Shown: in pieces, positions 36,990-44,583 of the stretch
How positions within the stretch are numbered: the stretch's first letter is position 1
Layout of the letters: every line of letters starts with the position of its first letter
Source of the DNA: Arsukibacterium perlucidum DSM 18276
GTDB lineage: Bacteria; Pseudomonadota; Gammaproteobacteria; Enterobacterales; Alteromonadaceae
Reading direction: 5' to 3'
NCBI RefSeq assembly: GCF_000382165.1
Contig: NZ_KB907712.1
Coordinates: 1 to 64,000 of the forward strand
Length of the DNA stretch: 64,000 bases
Notes under the pieces: model-generated
Database searches by the model: none
Seen by the model: only the letters and a program-made list of their open reading frames with translations
Told to the model about the DNA's origin: nothing
Position numbers and translations under genes: made by a program

Positions 36990-37757
36990 TCAGGGCGCAA
37001 CCCTGATTACCTTTACACCTTGTTCGGTTATGCTGGCTGCGGCATCGTCACTTAAGCCATCGTCGCTAACCAATACTTTTATCATGGCCCAGGGGAGTTC
37101 CAGATTGTGGATTTTTCGCCCCAGCTTGTCAGATTCCAGCATTACTATCACTTCGCGGGCGCTTTCGGCCATTACCCGGCTTAAACTGTACAGCTCATTA
37201 TAAGTTGTAGTGCCGCGCGTCAAATCGACACCATCAGCGCCAATAAACAACTGATCAAAATCGTAGGCGCGCAGCACTTGTTCTGCCAGCTGGCCCTGAA
37301 AGGCTTCCGATTGCGGATCCCAGGTACCGCCGGTCATCAGCAAAGTGGGCTCATTTTCCAGCTCGCGCAGGGCATTGGCAATGCCCAGTGAGTTAGTCAT
37401 CACCACCAGGCCTTGTTTACTGGCCAGCTCTGGCAATAAAGCAGCCGTAGTGCGGCCGCTATCAATAATAATCCGGTAATGGTCTTTAATCAGCCCGGCC
37501 GCGGCTTTGGCGATGGCCAGTTTTCGCTTTGAAACTTTCTCGAAGCTGGAATCGGCAATAAAGTCCTGCGGTACCGGTACGGCACCACCATAGCGACGCA
37601 ATAATAATCCTGCCTGCTCCAGCACTGTCAGGTCTTTGCGAATAGTCACTTCTGAAGTCTGAAACTGCTCAGCCAACTGCTCGACTGACAACTCGCCCTG
37701 CTGTTGTAATTGGCTAACAATCAGATGGCGCCGCTGTTGGGTATTACGTTTATTCAT
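36990..37757 (-). CDS. DeoR-family regulator upstream of glmS
   Basis: The 255-residue protein has the DeoR helix-turn-helix at the N terminus (RRHLIVSQLQQQGELSVEQL, then TSEVTIRKDLTVLEQAGLLLRRYGGAV). A DeoR sugar-phosphate sensor domain follows, with the DSGRTTAALLPEL phosphate loop and IGADGVDLTRGTTTYNE. It precedes glmS by 45 bp in the same direction, so it may be co-transcribed with and control it, sensing an amino-sugar or hexose phosphate. Repeats of TCTTTCGA in its own upstream region suggest self-control. No exact known regulator is identified. Confidence 0.88.
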   Translation of the reverse strand: MNKRNTQQRRHLIVSQLQQQGELSVEQLAEQFQTSEVTIRKDLTVLEQAGLLLRRYGGAVPVPQDFIADSSFEKVSKRKLAIAKAAAGLIKDHYRIIIDSGRTTAALLPELASKQGLVVMTNSLGIANALRELENEPTLLMTGGTWDPQSEAFQGQLAEQVLRAYDFDQLFIGADGVDLTRGTTTYNELYSLSRVMAESAREVIVMLESDKLGRKIHNLELPWAMIKVLVSDDGLSDDAAASITEQGVKVIRVAP

Positions 37758-37772
37758 TGGCTTCGCTTATTT

Positions 37773-37814
37773 TCTTTCGACAAAATCTTTCGATTAAGTT
37801 TCAAACCGAAAGAT
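37773..37814 (-). promoter_or_regulatory. Candidate DeoR-type operator
   Basis: TCTTTCGA occurs at 37773-37780 and 37786-37793 (13-bp period). ATCTTTCG (37785-37792) pairs exactly with CGAAAGAT (37807-37814). DeoR-family proteins such as GlpR commonly bind repeated TTTCG-type half sites, so self-regulation of the DeoR/glmS unit is likely. Confidence 0.6.
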
Positions 37815-37889
37815 ATTCTAGAGATCTGGTGCTTAATTGCAAGATGCTGCTGTAAATTACCGCAAAAAAACCTTTAAAACAGCCAAATT

Positions 37890-37933
37890 CTTAATGATAA
37901 TCGTTTGCATTTAAAGTGTTGCTGGTTTATAGT
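37890..37933 (+). promoter_or_regulatory. Fur box overlapping a sigma-70 promoter
   Basis: Positions 37890-37908 match 14 of 19 bases of the Fur consensus, including a run TAATGATAATC. They overlap the -35 TTGCAT (37905-37910), which is 17 bp from the -10 TATAGT (37928-37933). Fur bound to iron would block this promoter. No coding gene follows on the plus strand; a terminator lies about 100 bp downstream. Confidence 0.78.
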
Positions 37934-37939
37934 TCTTGC

Positions 37940-38036
37940 CGTCACGGACTGACACAGACTGGCCCGGGACAGGCCGCCTCTGGTCGTTGTTTTACTTGTC
38001 TTGCACTTTGGGGTAGCTAACGCTGCCCCTTTTTTT
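37940..38036 (+). ncRNA. Candidate Fur-controlled small RNA
   Basis: The predicted transcript of about 97 bases runs from some seven bases after the TATAGT box to the T run of a strong terminator. It has no ATG-led open frame with a ribosome site. An internal GGCC...GGCC hairpin (37961-37975) and the single-stranded, U-rich part at about 37982-38009 resemble the layout of iron-responsive antisense RNAs. It lies between two minus-strand genes and is read against both. I do not see the RyhB or PrrF core, so it would be a separate family or a diverged one. Confidence 0.7.
38010..38036 (+). terminator. Rho-independent terminator of the candidate small RNA
   Basis: GGGGTAGC (38010-38017), loop TAAC, GCTGCCCC (38022-38029) make an 8-bp stem with one G-T pair, followed by seven T (38030-38036). 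Confidence 0.88.
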
Positions 38037-38121
38037 AAATACGGCTTGGCAGCCGCTCTAAAGCTGGCAGTCCAGTTCGCAGCAACCAGAGTGCTGCTAA
38101 ACAGGTATTTACTGCACTTTA

Positions 38122-38682
38122 CTACCGGCTGCTGGGGCTAAACGCCAGCTTGCCGTCCTGCACGGCCATATTTAACGGCATTGAGGTCAGCAATTTAATG
38201 GTGGGGTTGGTTTGGTCAAGCCGGTACACCGGGTTCGACGCCAGATAACCATTTACCAGCTGCAGCAGTTCATTGCTTACCGGCGCTAAATTGCCACGAT
38301 AACCGGCTGCTTCAATACTGCTATCCAGCAATTTCACCGAGCGGATAAAAATAGCCTTTTCAGTAGCGTCATAATAAGGCGCGCCCTCAATTTGTAGCTG
38401 CAAATTAGCCGGGTAACTTAAACCAAATAACGACAATACAGCTGACGCATCGGTATTAATCCGCACCAGATCACTGTTATCGGGGCCGATATCAACCTGC
38501 ATTTTCTCCACTGCCATTTTCAGCGGAATACCTGCCACATTGGCCTGGCGTGTTAGTTTAGGTAGCTGTGAGCTTAGCATCTGCTCTAAATCCGCTTCGC
38601 TGACATTATAAGTAGATAACGAGCTAAGCTGAGCACAGCTGGCTAGCAACAATATAAACATTAAACTCAGAACACTACGCAT
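38122..38682 (-). CDS. DUF1439 (YceB-like) lipoprotein
   Basis: The start at 38682 (AGGA seven bases upstream) gives 186 residues with a lipoprotein signal and lipobox LLASC. The mature part follows the DUF1439 pattern: a helical segment LSTYNVSEADLEQMLSSQLP and later VNGYLASNPVYRLDQ. The fold is probably a TULIP-like lipid-binding barrel, and the E. coli relative is YceB. It stands alone on the minus strand between the small-RNA locus and the divergent ABC operon. Function is unknown; envelope lipid handling is a guess from fold. Confidence 0.85.
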   Translation of the reverse strand: MRSVLSLMFILLLASCAQLSSLSTYNVSEADLEQMLSSQLPKLTRQANVAGIPLKMAVEKMQVDIGPDNSDLVRINTDASAVLSLFGLSYPANLQLQIEGAPYYDATEKAIFIRSVKLLDSSIEAAGYRGNLAPVSNELLQLVNGYLASNPVYRLDQTNPTIKLLTSMPLNMAVQDGKLAFSPSSR

Positions 38683-38844
38683 ACGCTTTTCCTGTAAAAC
38701 CAAATTATCCGGCTAACACCTTAACCGTTGTAACTTAGTATAACCTGAATAAGGAGTTGTTAAGCCATTATCACAAAACTGCATTGTGACTATTTTGTTA
38801 TTTTTGTTTAAAACCAACTTGTATCTCAGAGCTAACTGCATTAG

Positions 38845-38856
38845 TGTATTAATACA
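38845..38856. promoter_or_regulatory. Candidate GntR (YtrA-type) operator
   Basis: TGTATTAATACA is a perfect 12-bp palindrome with the GT...AC core common in GntR-family sites. It lies 22 bp before the ATPase start of the operon that ends with a GntR regulator, so self-repression is the simplest reading. Confidence 0.6.
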
Positions 38857-38877
38857 GTTTGTCGTCGAGATAGGGAT

Positions 38878-39756
38878 ATGCCCGATATTATTGAGATCAC
38901 CCGGCTGCACCGCCGTTATAACGAGCAGCCGGTGCTGCAGAATATAACTACCAGCGCGCAGCAAGGTGATGTTATCGCCTTACTGGGAAAAAATGGCGCC
39001 GGTAAAACCACCTTACTGGAAACACTTCTTGGTTTTGCGATACCAGAGCAAGGCGAGGTGCGATTGTTTGGCACGCCCACTACCGAAATAGATGCCAGGG
39101 AAAAACAGCTGATCGGCTTTGTGCCACAACAGGATGAGTTACTGGCGCAGTTGAACGCTTACGAGCATTTACAACTGTTTGCCCGCTTTCAACCCAGCTG
39201 GGACCAGGCATTATGTGACCGGCTTTGTCACAGCTGGGAAATTCCGTTATACACCCGCATTAGCACCTTATCTGTTGGTTCGCGGCAGAAGCTGGCAATT
39301 ATCCTGGCGCTTTGCCATAAACCGCAACTACTGGTGCTGGATGAACCGGTTGCCAGCCTGGACCCTATTGCCCGGCGCCAGTTTTTAACCGAGCTGGTTA
39401 ATATCGCAGCTGATCAACAAAGTGTCATTATTTTTTCCTCGCATATCGTGTTTGATATGGAACGGGTTGCTAATAAAGTGTGGTTGTTAAAAGACCATCA
39501 GCTTGCCTGGCAAGGCGAACTCGACACTCTGAAAGAGTCGGTAGTGCGGCTGCATATCAATGCCGCAACGCTATTACCCAATCCACTGACATTACCCAAT
39601 ATTTTGCGTCAGCGGGTACAGGGAACAAGCGCCACAATAACAGTACAACACTGGCAGAATACAGAGCTGACGTTGCTTGAGGAGCAACTGCAAGCAAACA
39701 TCCGGGTCGAGCAGCTTAACCTGGAAGATATTTTCCTGGAGTTGCATGAATGCTAA
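38878..39756 (+). CDS. ABC transporter ATP-binding protein (YtrB-like)
   Basis: The 292-residue ATPase has Walker A GKNGAGKTTLLE, a Q loop FVPQQDELL, the signature LSVGSRQKLAIIL (G replaced in part, as in many YtrB-type ATPases), Walker B LLVLDEPVASLD and an H-loop SSHIVFDMERVAN. It is first in an operon with a membrane protein (13 bp later) and a YtrA-type GntR regulator. Operons like this usually answer to cell-wall antibiotics or envelope stress in other bacteria. The export substrate is unknown. Confidence 0.9.
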   Translation: MPDIIEITRLHRRYNEQPVLQNITTSAQQGDVIALLGKNGAGKTTLLETLLGFAIPEQGEVRLFGTPTTEIDAREKQLIGFVPQQDELLAQLNAYEHLQLFARFQPSWDQALCDRLCHSWEIPLYTRISTLSVGSRQKLAIILALCHKPQLLVLDEPVASLDPIARRQFLTELVNIAADQQSVIIFSSHIVFDMERVANKVWLLKDHQLAWQGELDTLKESVVRLHINAATLLPNPLTLPNILRQRVQGTSATITVQHWQNTELTLLEEQLQANIRVEQLNLEDIFLELHEC

Positions 39757-39769
39757 GGATGAGCCTGCA

Positions 39770-41032
39770 ATGACATCAAAATTATCTTTACCGGTTCTTG
39801 TTCAGTTTTATCGTTTATTAATATTGCGTGAAACTGATTTTTTCTGTTGGCTTTTTATCGCCTTTTTTTGGTTGATTGGTGTAGCAGTACCTTCCTATTC
39901 CGTTGCCGCTAATTTTTTCCTTTTTACATACTATTACTTGCGGGTTTTACCTGCCGCAGGTTCACTGCTGAAAAGCCATTACGGACGGTTTTTTTTCAGC
40001 TCGTACTTGCGGGCAAGCGTGCCTGCGGTATTTGTAATTCTGCTGACATTGTTAACCCTACCGGGTTTTCTGCAATATGCTAATTTGCCCTTCGCAGAAA
40101 TACTGGCACTGTTATTGTTCAGTCACGCCGTCTTACATATTTTGGTATTTATTGTTAGGGCCGAACAACGCTATTTCTGGCTTGTATTGTCGATAATAGT
40201 ACTACAAGTTAATCCCGGCTGGTTGATTCAGCTGTCTGGGCCCTATGCAATAGAAGTATATCTGGTGCTAGCAATTACCGCGTTGCTGTACCTTGTAACT
40301 TTCCATATAAGTTCGTCACATGGTGCTCGAAGCAAAACAAATAACAGCTGGCGTTTTTGGCTCCGACCGATACCGCGTAATCATTCTTCGTTAGCAAATA
40401 GTTTGTTGTTTCAAAATAATGCAAGTCTGACATCACGGTTAGTAATTTTCAGTAGTGCTTGCTTCACATTACCCTTAACTAACAGTGTAATTAACTACTG
40501 CTTAACCAGACAATGGCTATGGATGCCCGATAACGGCTGGCAAATTTTAGAGGATTTTTATTTTACAATGCCATTATTTTATTGGTATTACACCGTCTCA
40601 ATTACGGTCAGCAGGCTCAAGTTAAGCTGGCTACAGATCCCAGTGTCACGCCAGTATATGTTTAACTACATCGAGCGTTACTTCTCACTCCAGTTAGTTA
40701 TATTTAGCGTGCCGATATTAGCGCTGCTGTACCTGTGGCAGCCAGCTAATCCGAATTTTGCAGCATCTGCAATCCTGACTCTCAGCACGTTAGTATTTCT
40801 AACATATTCTTTTTTATGTTTTTTCAACAACAACACAGTAGCAATTGCCAGCGGTTTTGTATTGTACAGCTCAATGTCACATTGGCTTTATTTATCAAAG
40901 CAGTCGCTACAACTGGAAATAGCAATAGCCCTACTTCTAATAAGCTTAATAGTGCGTTTCATCGCTTTTAAACGCTGGTCAAAACTCGACTTTACAAAAG
41001 GCGGGTTCAGGCTCAGGAGGCGCCATGTTTAG
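39770..41032 (+). CDS. Multi-helix membrane protein, probable ABC permease
   Basis: The 420-residue product from ATG 39770 (AAGGATGAG upstream; 39746 is an alternative) has about ten to twelve hydrophobic helices rich in Phe, Tyr, Trp and Leu and only short loops. I recognise no family motif. Its place between an ATPase and a YtrA-type regulator, with an 8-base overlap with the latter, makes a permease role the best guess. The open frame extends upstream into the ATPase gene, which is not used. Confidence 0.7.
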   Translation: MTSKLSLPVLVQFYRLLILRETDFFCWLFIAFFWLIGVAVPSYSVAANFFLFTYYYLRVLPAAGSLLKSHYGRFFFSSYLRASVPAVFVILLTLLTLPGFLQYANLPFAEILALLLFSHAVLHILVFIVRAEQRYFWLVLSIIVLQVNPGWLIQLSGPYAIEVYLVLAITALLYLVTFHISSSHGARSKTNNSWRFWLRPIPRNHSSLANSLLFQNNASLTSRLVIFSSACFTLPLTNSVINYCLTRQWLWMPDNGWQILEDFYFTMPLFYWYYTVSITVSRLKLSWLQIPVSRQYMFNYIERYFSLQLVIFSVPILALLYLWQPANPNFAASAILTLSTLVFLTYSFLCFFNNNTVAIASGFVLYSSMSHWLYLSKQSLQLEIAIALLLISLIVRFIAFKRWSKLDFTKGGFRLRRRHV

Positions 41033-41420
41033 TATCAACCCGAGCAGTGGCGAACCTATTTACCGCCAGCTTACCGGCCAAATTAAACGAATGGTGGCCG
41101 GCGGCCAGTTAAAAGCCGGTGATGAGCTACCATCAGTCCGGGAGCTTGCTTCGCAGTATGCGGTAAACCCGATGACCATCTCCAAAGCCTATAGCCTGCT
41201 TGAAGCCGAGGGGGTGTTAGAGCGCCAGCGTGGTAAACTGATGACAGTTGCAACCCAGGCTTCGCCTGCGCAAACTGAACACAGCAGGTTGCAACAGCTG
41301 TTGCCACAACTGGAGCAACTGGCAATGGCCGCCCGGCAGCTGCAGCTACCAAAAAAAAGGGTATTAACAGCGCTTTGTGAATTATTTGAACGGATGTCTG
41401 ATACCACCCCGAAACGCTAG
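41025..41420 (+). CDS. GntR-family regulator, YtrA subfamily
   Basis: The 131-residue protein has the GntR winged helix (PIYRQLTGQIKRMVAGGQLK, then LPSVRELASQYAVNPMTISKAYSLLEAEGVL) and only a short dimerisation tail of about 50 residues, the defining feature of the YtrA subfamily. It overlaps the membrane protein gene by eight bases. The palindrome at 38845-38856 is the likely operator for the whole operon. Confidence 0.92.
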   Translation: MFSINPSSGEPIYRQLTGQIKRMVAGGQLKAGDELPSVRELASQYAVNPMTISKAYSLLEAEGVLERQRGKLMTVATQASPAQTEHSRLQQLLPQLEQLAMAARQLQLPKKRVLTALCELFERMSDTTPKR

Positions 41421-41446
41421 GACATAGCAAACAGCAAAGTAAAGTA

Positions 41447-41462
41447 TGCTTCACGTGAAACA
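41447..41462. promoter_or_regulatory. parS centromere site
   Basis: TGCTTCACGTGAAACA matches the widely conserved ParB-binding site TGTTTCACGTGAAACA at 15 of 16 positions. It lies in the 213-bp gap between the GntR gene and the MASE3 gene, in no coding sequence. Chromosomal parS sites cluster near the replication origin, and the atp operon at the right edge usually adjoins parAB and mnmG/rsmG, so location supports the call. Confidence 0.85.
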
Positions 41463-41633
41463 TCTTAAGCTGAAAATCAGTAAGTTTAAAAAACCGGGCT
41501 GAGCAGCATTTACCTGAACCTGAAATTATTCAACAAGTTATTCTGAAACAAACAACTGGTTAAAGCTGCTTGAAAATACAGTCAAAGCGGGTATTCTACA
41601 ATGAGTATTTTCTAATTTATTTAGAACGAATGC

Positions 41634-44522
41634 ATGCTAAATCAAGCCTCTTTGACAACAAAAGCCTTATCCCAGTCACAGGTCAAGCTGGTGTTGTTTC
41701 TAATGGCGTTGATTCTGATAACGTTCTTACCTTTACTGCTGAATATCGATCTACCTGAACTAAGCCATCAGGCTTATCTGCCGTTACATACCGTACTTGA
41801 GATTTTAGCTATTGTTATTGCGGCAATGATTTTTGCTATTATCCGTGAGCAAGCACTGGTAAACATGACCCTGCGGGGAGTGGTTTTAGCTTGTTCATTT
41901 TTTACTATTTTCTGGTTAGATCTGGCGCACCTGCTGTCTTATCAGGGCATGCCTGATTATTTCACTGTTAACGACCAACAAAAAGCTATTAACTTTTGGC
42001 TGGCAGCACGGTTAATTGCCGCATTTGCCCTGTGTTTTGCTGTTTTACCTGTTGCCGACAAAAGTACCGGCTTAACCACTTACTACAAGATACTTTTAGC
42101 AGCGATAGCCACAGTAATTAGTCTGAATTATTGGTTTGTTAATCACCCCAATACCTTACCGGTATTTTATATTGATGGTGTTGGCCTGACTAAAGCAAAA
42201 ATTATTGCTGAATATGTGGTTATCTTTATCAACCTGATAACAGTATTTTTTATTTTACATTACCGCGGGCATCAGCGGCCTTTTCATACACCAGCGCTGT
42301 TTGCTGCTGTTGTTACTATGATCCTGAGCGAGTTTTATTTCACCTTGTATGGCAAATTCAGTGACAGCTTTAATATTTTAGGCCATGCCCTGAAACTCTT
42401 GTCGTATTTATTTTTATACCGGGCTCTGGTTTTTGAAACGCTGGCAGCGCCTTTTGCGCAGATGCTGCAATCGAAAGCGGAGCTTTCAGCTACCCTGGCT
42501 GCGGTACCTGATATTTTATTTGATGTTGATCTTGAAGGACGCTTTCATCGCGTTCATTCCAGACCCGATAGCAAACTTTATCTTAGCCCCGATCTGTTTA
42601 TTGGCAAAACAGCTACCGAAGTGCTGCCGGATAACGTGGCGAAAGCCATGCAAAAAGCGATAAACGAAGCCTACAGTCATCAGGGCTGCTCAGATGCCCA
42701 TCAATATGCCCTGACAATTGAGCAGGATGCTGACCCAAGCTGGTTTCAGGTTATTGCTGCAGTAAAAACAGATAACAACGTCATACCACACTTTATCCTG
42801 GCCGTAAGGGACATTACCGCACAAAAAAATATGCAGGCGACAGAGCAGCTTAATGCTCTGGCATTTCACACCCGCGAAGCCATCATGATTACTGATGCAG
42901 AGCGGCGTATTATCCGGGTAAACCCGACCTTTACCGAGATTACCGGGTACAACGAAGCCGAAGTTATTGGTCAGAAGCCATCGGTGCTTAGTTCTGGCCT
43001 GCACGATCCGTCTTTTTACCAACATATGATGCAAATGCTGGAGCAGTATGATGTCTGGAGTGGCGAGATTTACAACCGACGAAAAAATGGACAAGTTTAT
43101 CCTGAACATGTTGTGATTAATGCCCTGAAAAATAATGAAGGCCTGGTTACCCATTACATCGCCAGTTTTAACGATATCAGTAAAGCCAAGGCAGATCAGC
43201 AACGCATCCACCGGTTAGCATTTTATGATCCCTTAACGCACTTACCAAATAGGCGTTTACTGCTGGAGAAAATTAAGGAGGCACAGCTTGAGTGCCAGCG
43301 TAGCGGCGACTTCGCAGCCTTACTGTTTATCGACTTAGATCACTTTAAACGGCTTAATGACAGCTTTGGCCATTCATTTGGTGACGACTTACTGCGCCAG
43401 TTGGCAGAGCGGCTGCAGTTAAGTATTCGCGCTACCGATACCCTGGCCCGGCCTGGTGGTGACGAGTTTATCTTGCTGGCCAGGTTGCAAACCGCAGATC
43501 CGGTAACAGCAGCCGCAGACGCTGAGATTCTCGGCAATAAATTATTAGCGGAAATACGCCTGCCCTTTGTGTTGAAGGGTCATCATTACCAAATAACCGC
43601 CAGCATTGGCGTTGCCCTGTTTAATAACAATAGTAAAGGTATAGATGAGTTAATGTCGTCAGCTGATTTGGCTATGTACCACTCAAAAGAACATGGCCGT
43701 GATCAACTCTACTTCTTTGAACAACAAATGCAGCAGCAGTTGCGACAGCGACAAAAGCTGGAACATGAATTAAAACTAGCGTTAACAGAGCAGCAATTCT
43801 CGCTGTATTACCAACCCAAAGTTAATAGTGTACGGCAATTAGCAGGCTATGAAGCTTTGATTCGTTGGCATCATCCAGAGCAAGGTATGGTTTCGCCGGA
43901 TCTTTTTATCCCGTTAGCAGAGAGCTCTGGACTGATTATTGATATTGGCACATGGGTACTGAAAACCGCCTGTCTGCAAATTAAATACTTTATGGATCAG
44001 GGAAGCCGGTTAGTTATTGCTGTCAACGTTAGCCAACGCCAGTTGGTGCAAAAGGATTTTGTCGATACTGTTAAGCAAATCATAAAAGATACCGGTATTC
44101 AGGCTAACTTATTGGAGCTGGAAATTACCGAGAGCATGCTACATGATGATCTGGTAGCGACACGTAAAAAGTTACTGGCCCTTAGTGATATAGGTGTCAC
44201 ATTTTCACTGGACGATTTTGGTACCGGCTATTCGTCATTATCTTATTTAAAAAATCTGCCTATACATGTGCTGAAAATTGACCAGTCATTTGTTAAAGAA
44301 TTTCTGATAGAAAAGACCGATCGCGCCATTGTACTTACCATTATAGCGATGGCTGAAACGCTGGGTCTAACAGTGGTAGCTGAAGGCGTTGAGCAACAGC
44401 AACAATTTGAGGCACTGGCTGAAATGGGCTGCGCTCTGTTTCAGGGTTACCTGTTTGGCAAGCCAGCACCATTACCTGAGCTGATGTCGGAAAAAATAAA
44501 TTTAATTGATGCAAAGCAATAA
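41634..44522 (+). CDS. MASE3-PAS-PAS-GGDEF-EAL cyclic-di-GMP protein
   Basis: The 962-residue protein starts with a seven- or eight-helix MASE3-type membrane sensor (residues about 18-270). Two PAS domains follow (about 280-395 and 405-520, the second with ITGYNEAEVIGQKPSVLSSG). GGDEF is intact at 608-612 in RPGGDEFILL, and EAL is intact at 740-742 in YEALIRWHHPEQG. Both activities may be present, with local sensing deciding the balance. It starts 171 bp after parS and ends 61 bp before the PCMT/GspE fusion gene in the same direction, so it may share that transcript. Confidence 0.92.
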   Translation: MLNQASLTTKALSQSQVKLVLFLMALILITFLPLLLNIDLPELSHQAYLPLHTVLEILAIVIAAMIFAIIREQALVNMTLRGVVLACSFFTIFWLDLAHLLSYQGMPDYFTVNDQQKAINFWLAARLIAAFALCFAVLPVADKSTGLTTYYKILLAAIATVISLNYWFVNHPNTLPVFYIDGVGLTKAKIIAEYVVIFINLITVFFILHYRGHQRPFHTPALFAAVVTMILSEFYFTLYGKFSDSFNILGHALKLLSYLFLYRALVFETLAAPFAQMLQSKAELSATLAAVPDILFDVDLEGRFHRVHSRPDSKLYLSPDLFIGKTATEVLPDNVAKAMQKAINEAYSHQGCSDAHQYALTIEQDADPSWFQVIAAVKTDNNVIPHFILAVRDITAQKNMQATEQLNALAFHTREAIMITDAERRIIRVNPTFTEITGYNEAEVIGQKPSVLSSGLHDPSFYQHMMQMLEQYDVWSGEIYNRRKNGQVYPEHVVINALKNNEGLVTHYIASFNDISKAKADQQRIHRLAFYDPLTHLPNRRLLLEKIKEAQLECQRSGDFAALLFIDLDHFKRLNDSFGHSFGDDLLRQLAERLQLSIRATDTLARPGGDEFILLARLQTADPVTAAADAEILGNKLLAEIRLPFVLKGHHYQITASIGVALFNNNSKGIDELMSSADLAMYHSKEHGRDQLYFFEQQMQQQLRQRQKLEHELKLALTEQQFSLYYQPKVNSVRQLAGYEALIRWHHPEQGMVSPDLFIPLAESSGLIIDIGTWVLKTACLQIKYFMDQGSRLVIAVNVSQRQLVQKDFVDTVKQIIKDTGIQANLLELEITESMLHDDLVATRKKLLALSDIGVTFSLDDFGTGYSSLSYLKNLPIHVLKIDQSFVKEFLIEKTDRAIVLTIIAMAETLGLTVVAEGVEQQQQFEALAEMGCALFQGYLFGKPAPLPELMSEKINLIDAKQ

Positions 44523-44583
44523 GTTGAACTTTGCCTGACCCTACACTAAGTAACAGCAGAGAGCAGTAGCAGATGAGCAGCCT

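Noticed and set aside
37940-38036. Direct RyhB or PrrF homologue
   Set aside because: The conserved core sequences of those RNAs, as I recall them, are not visible; only the layout is shared.
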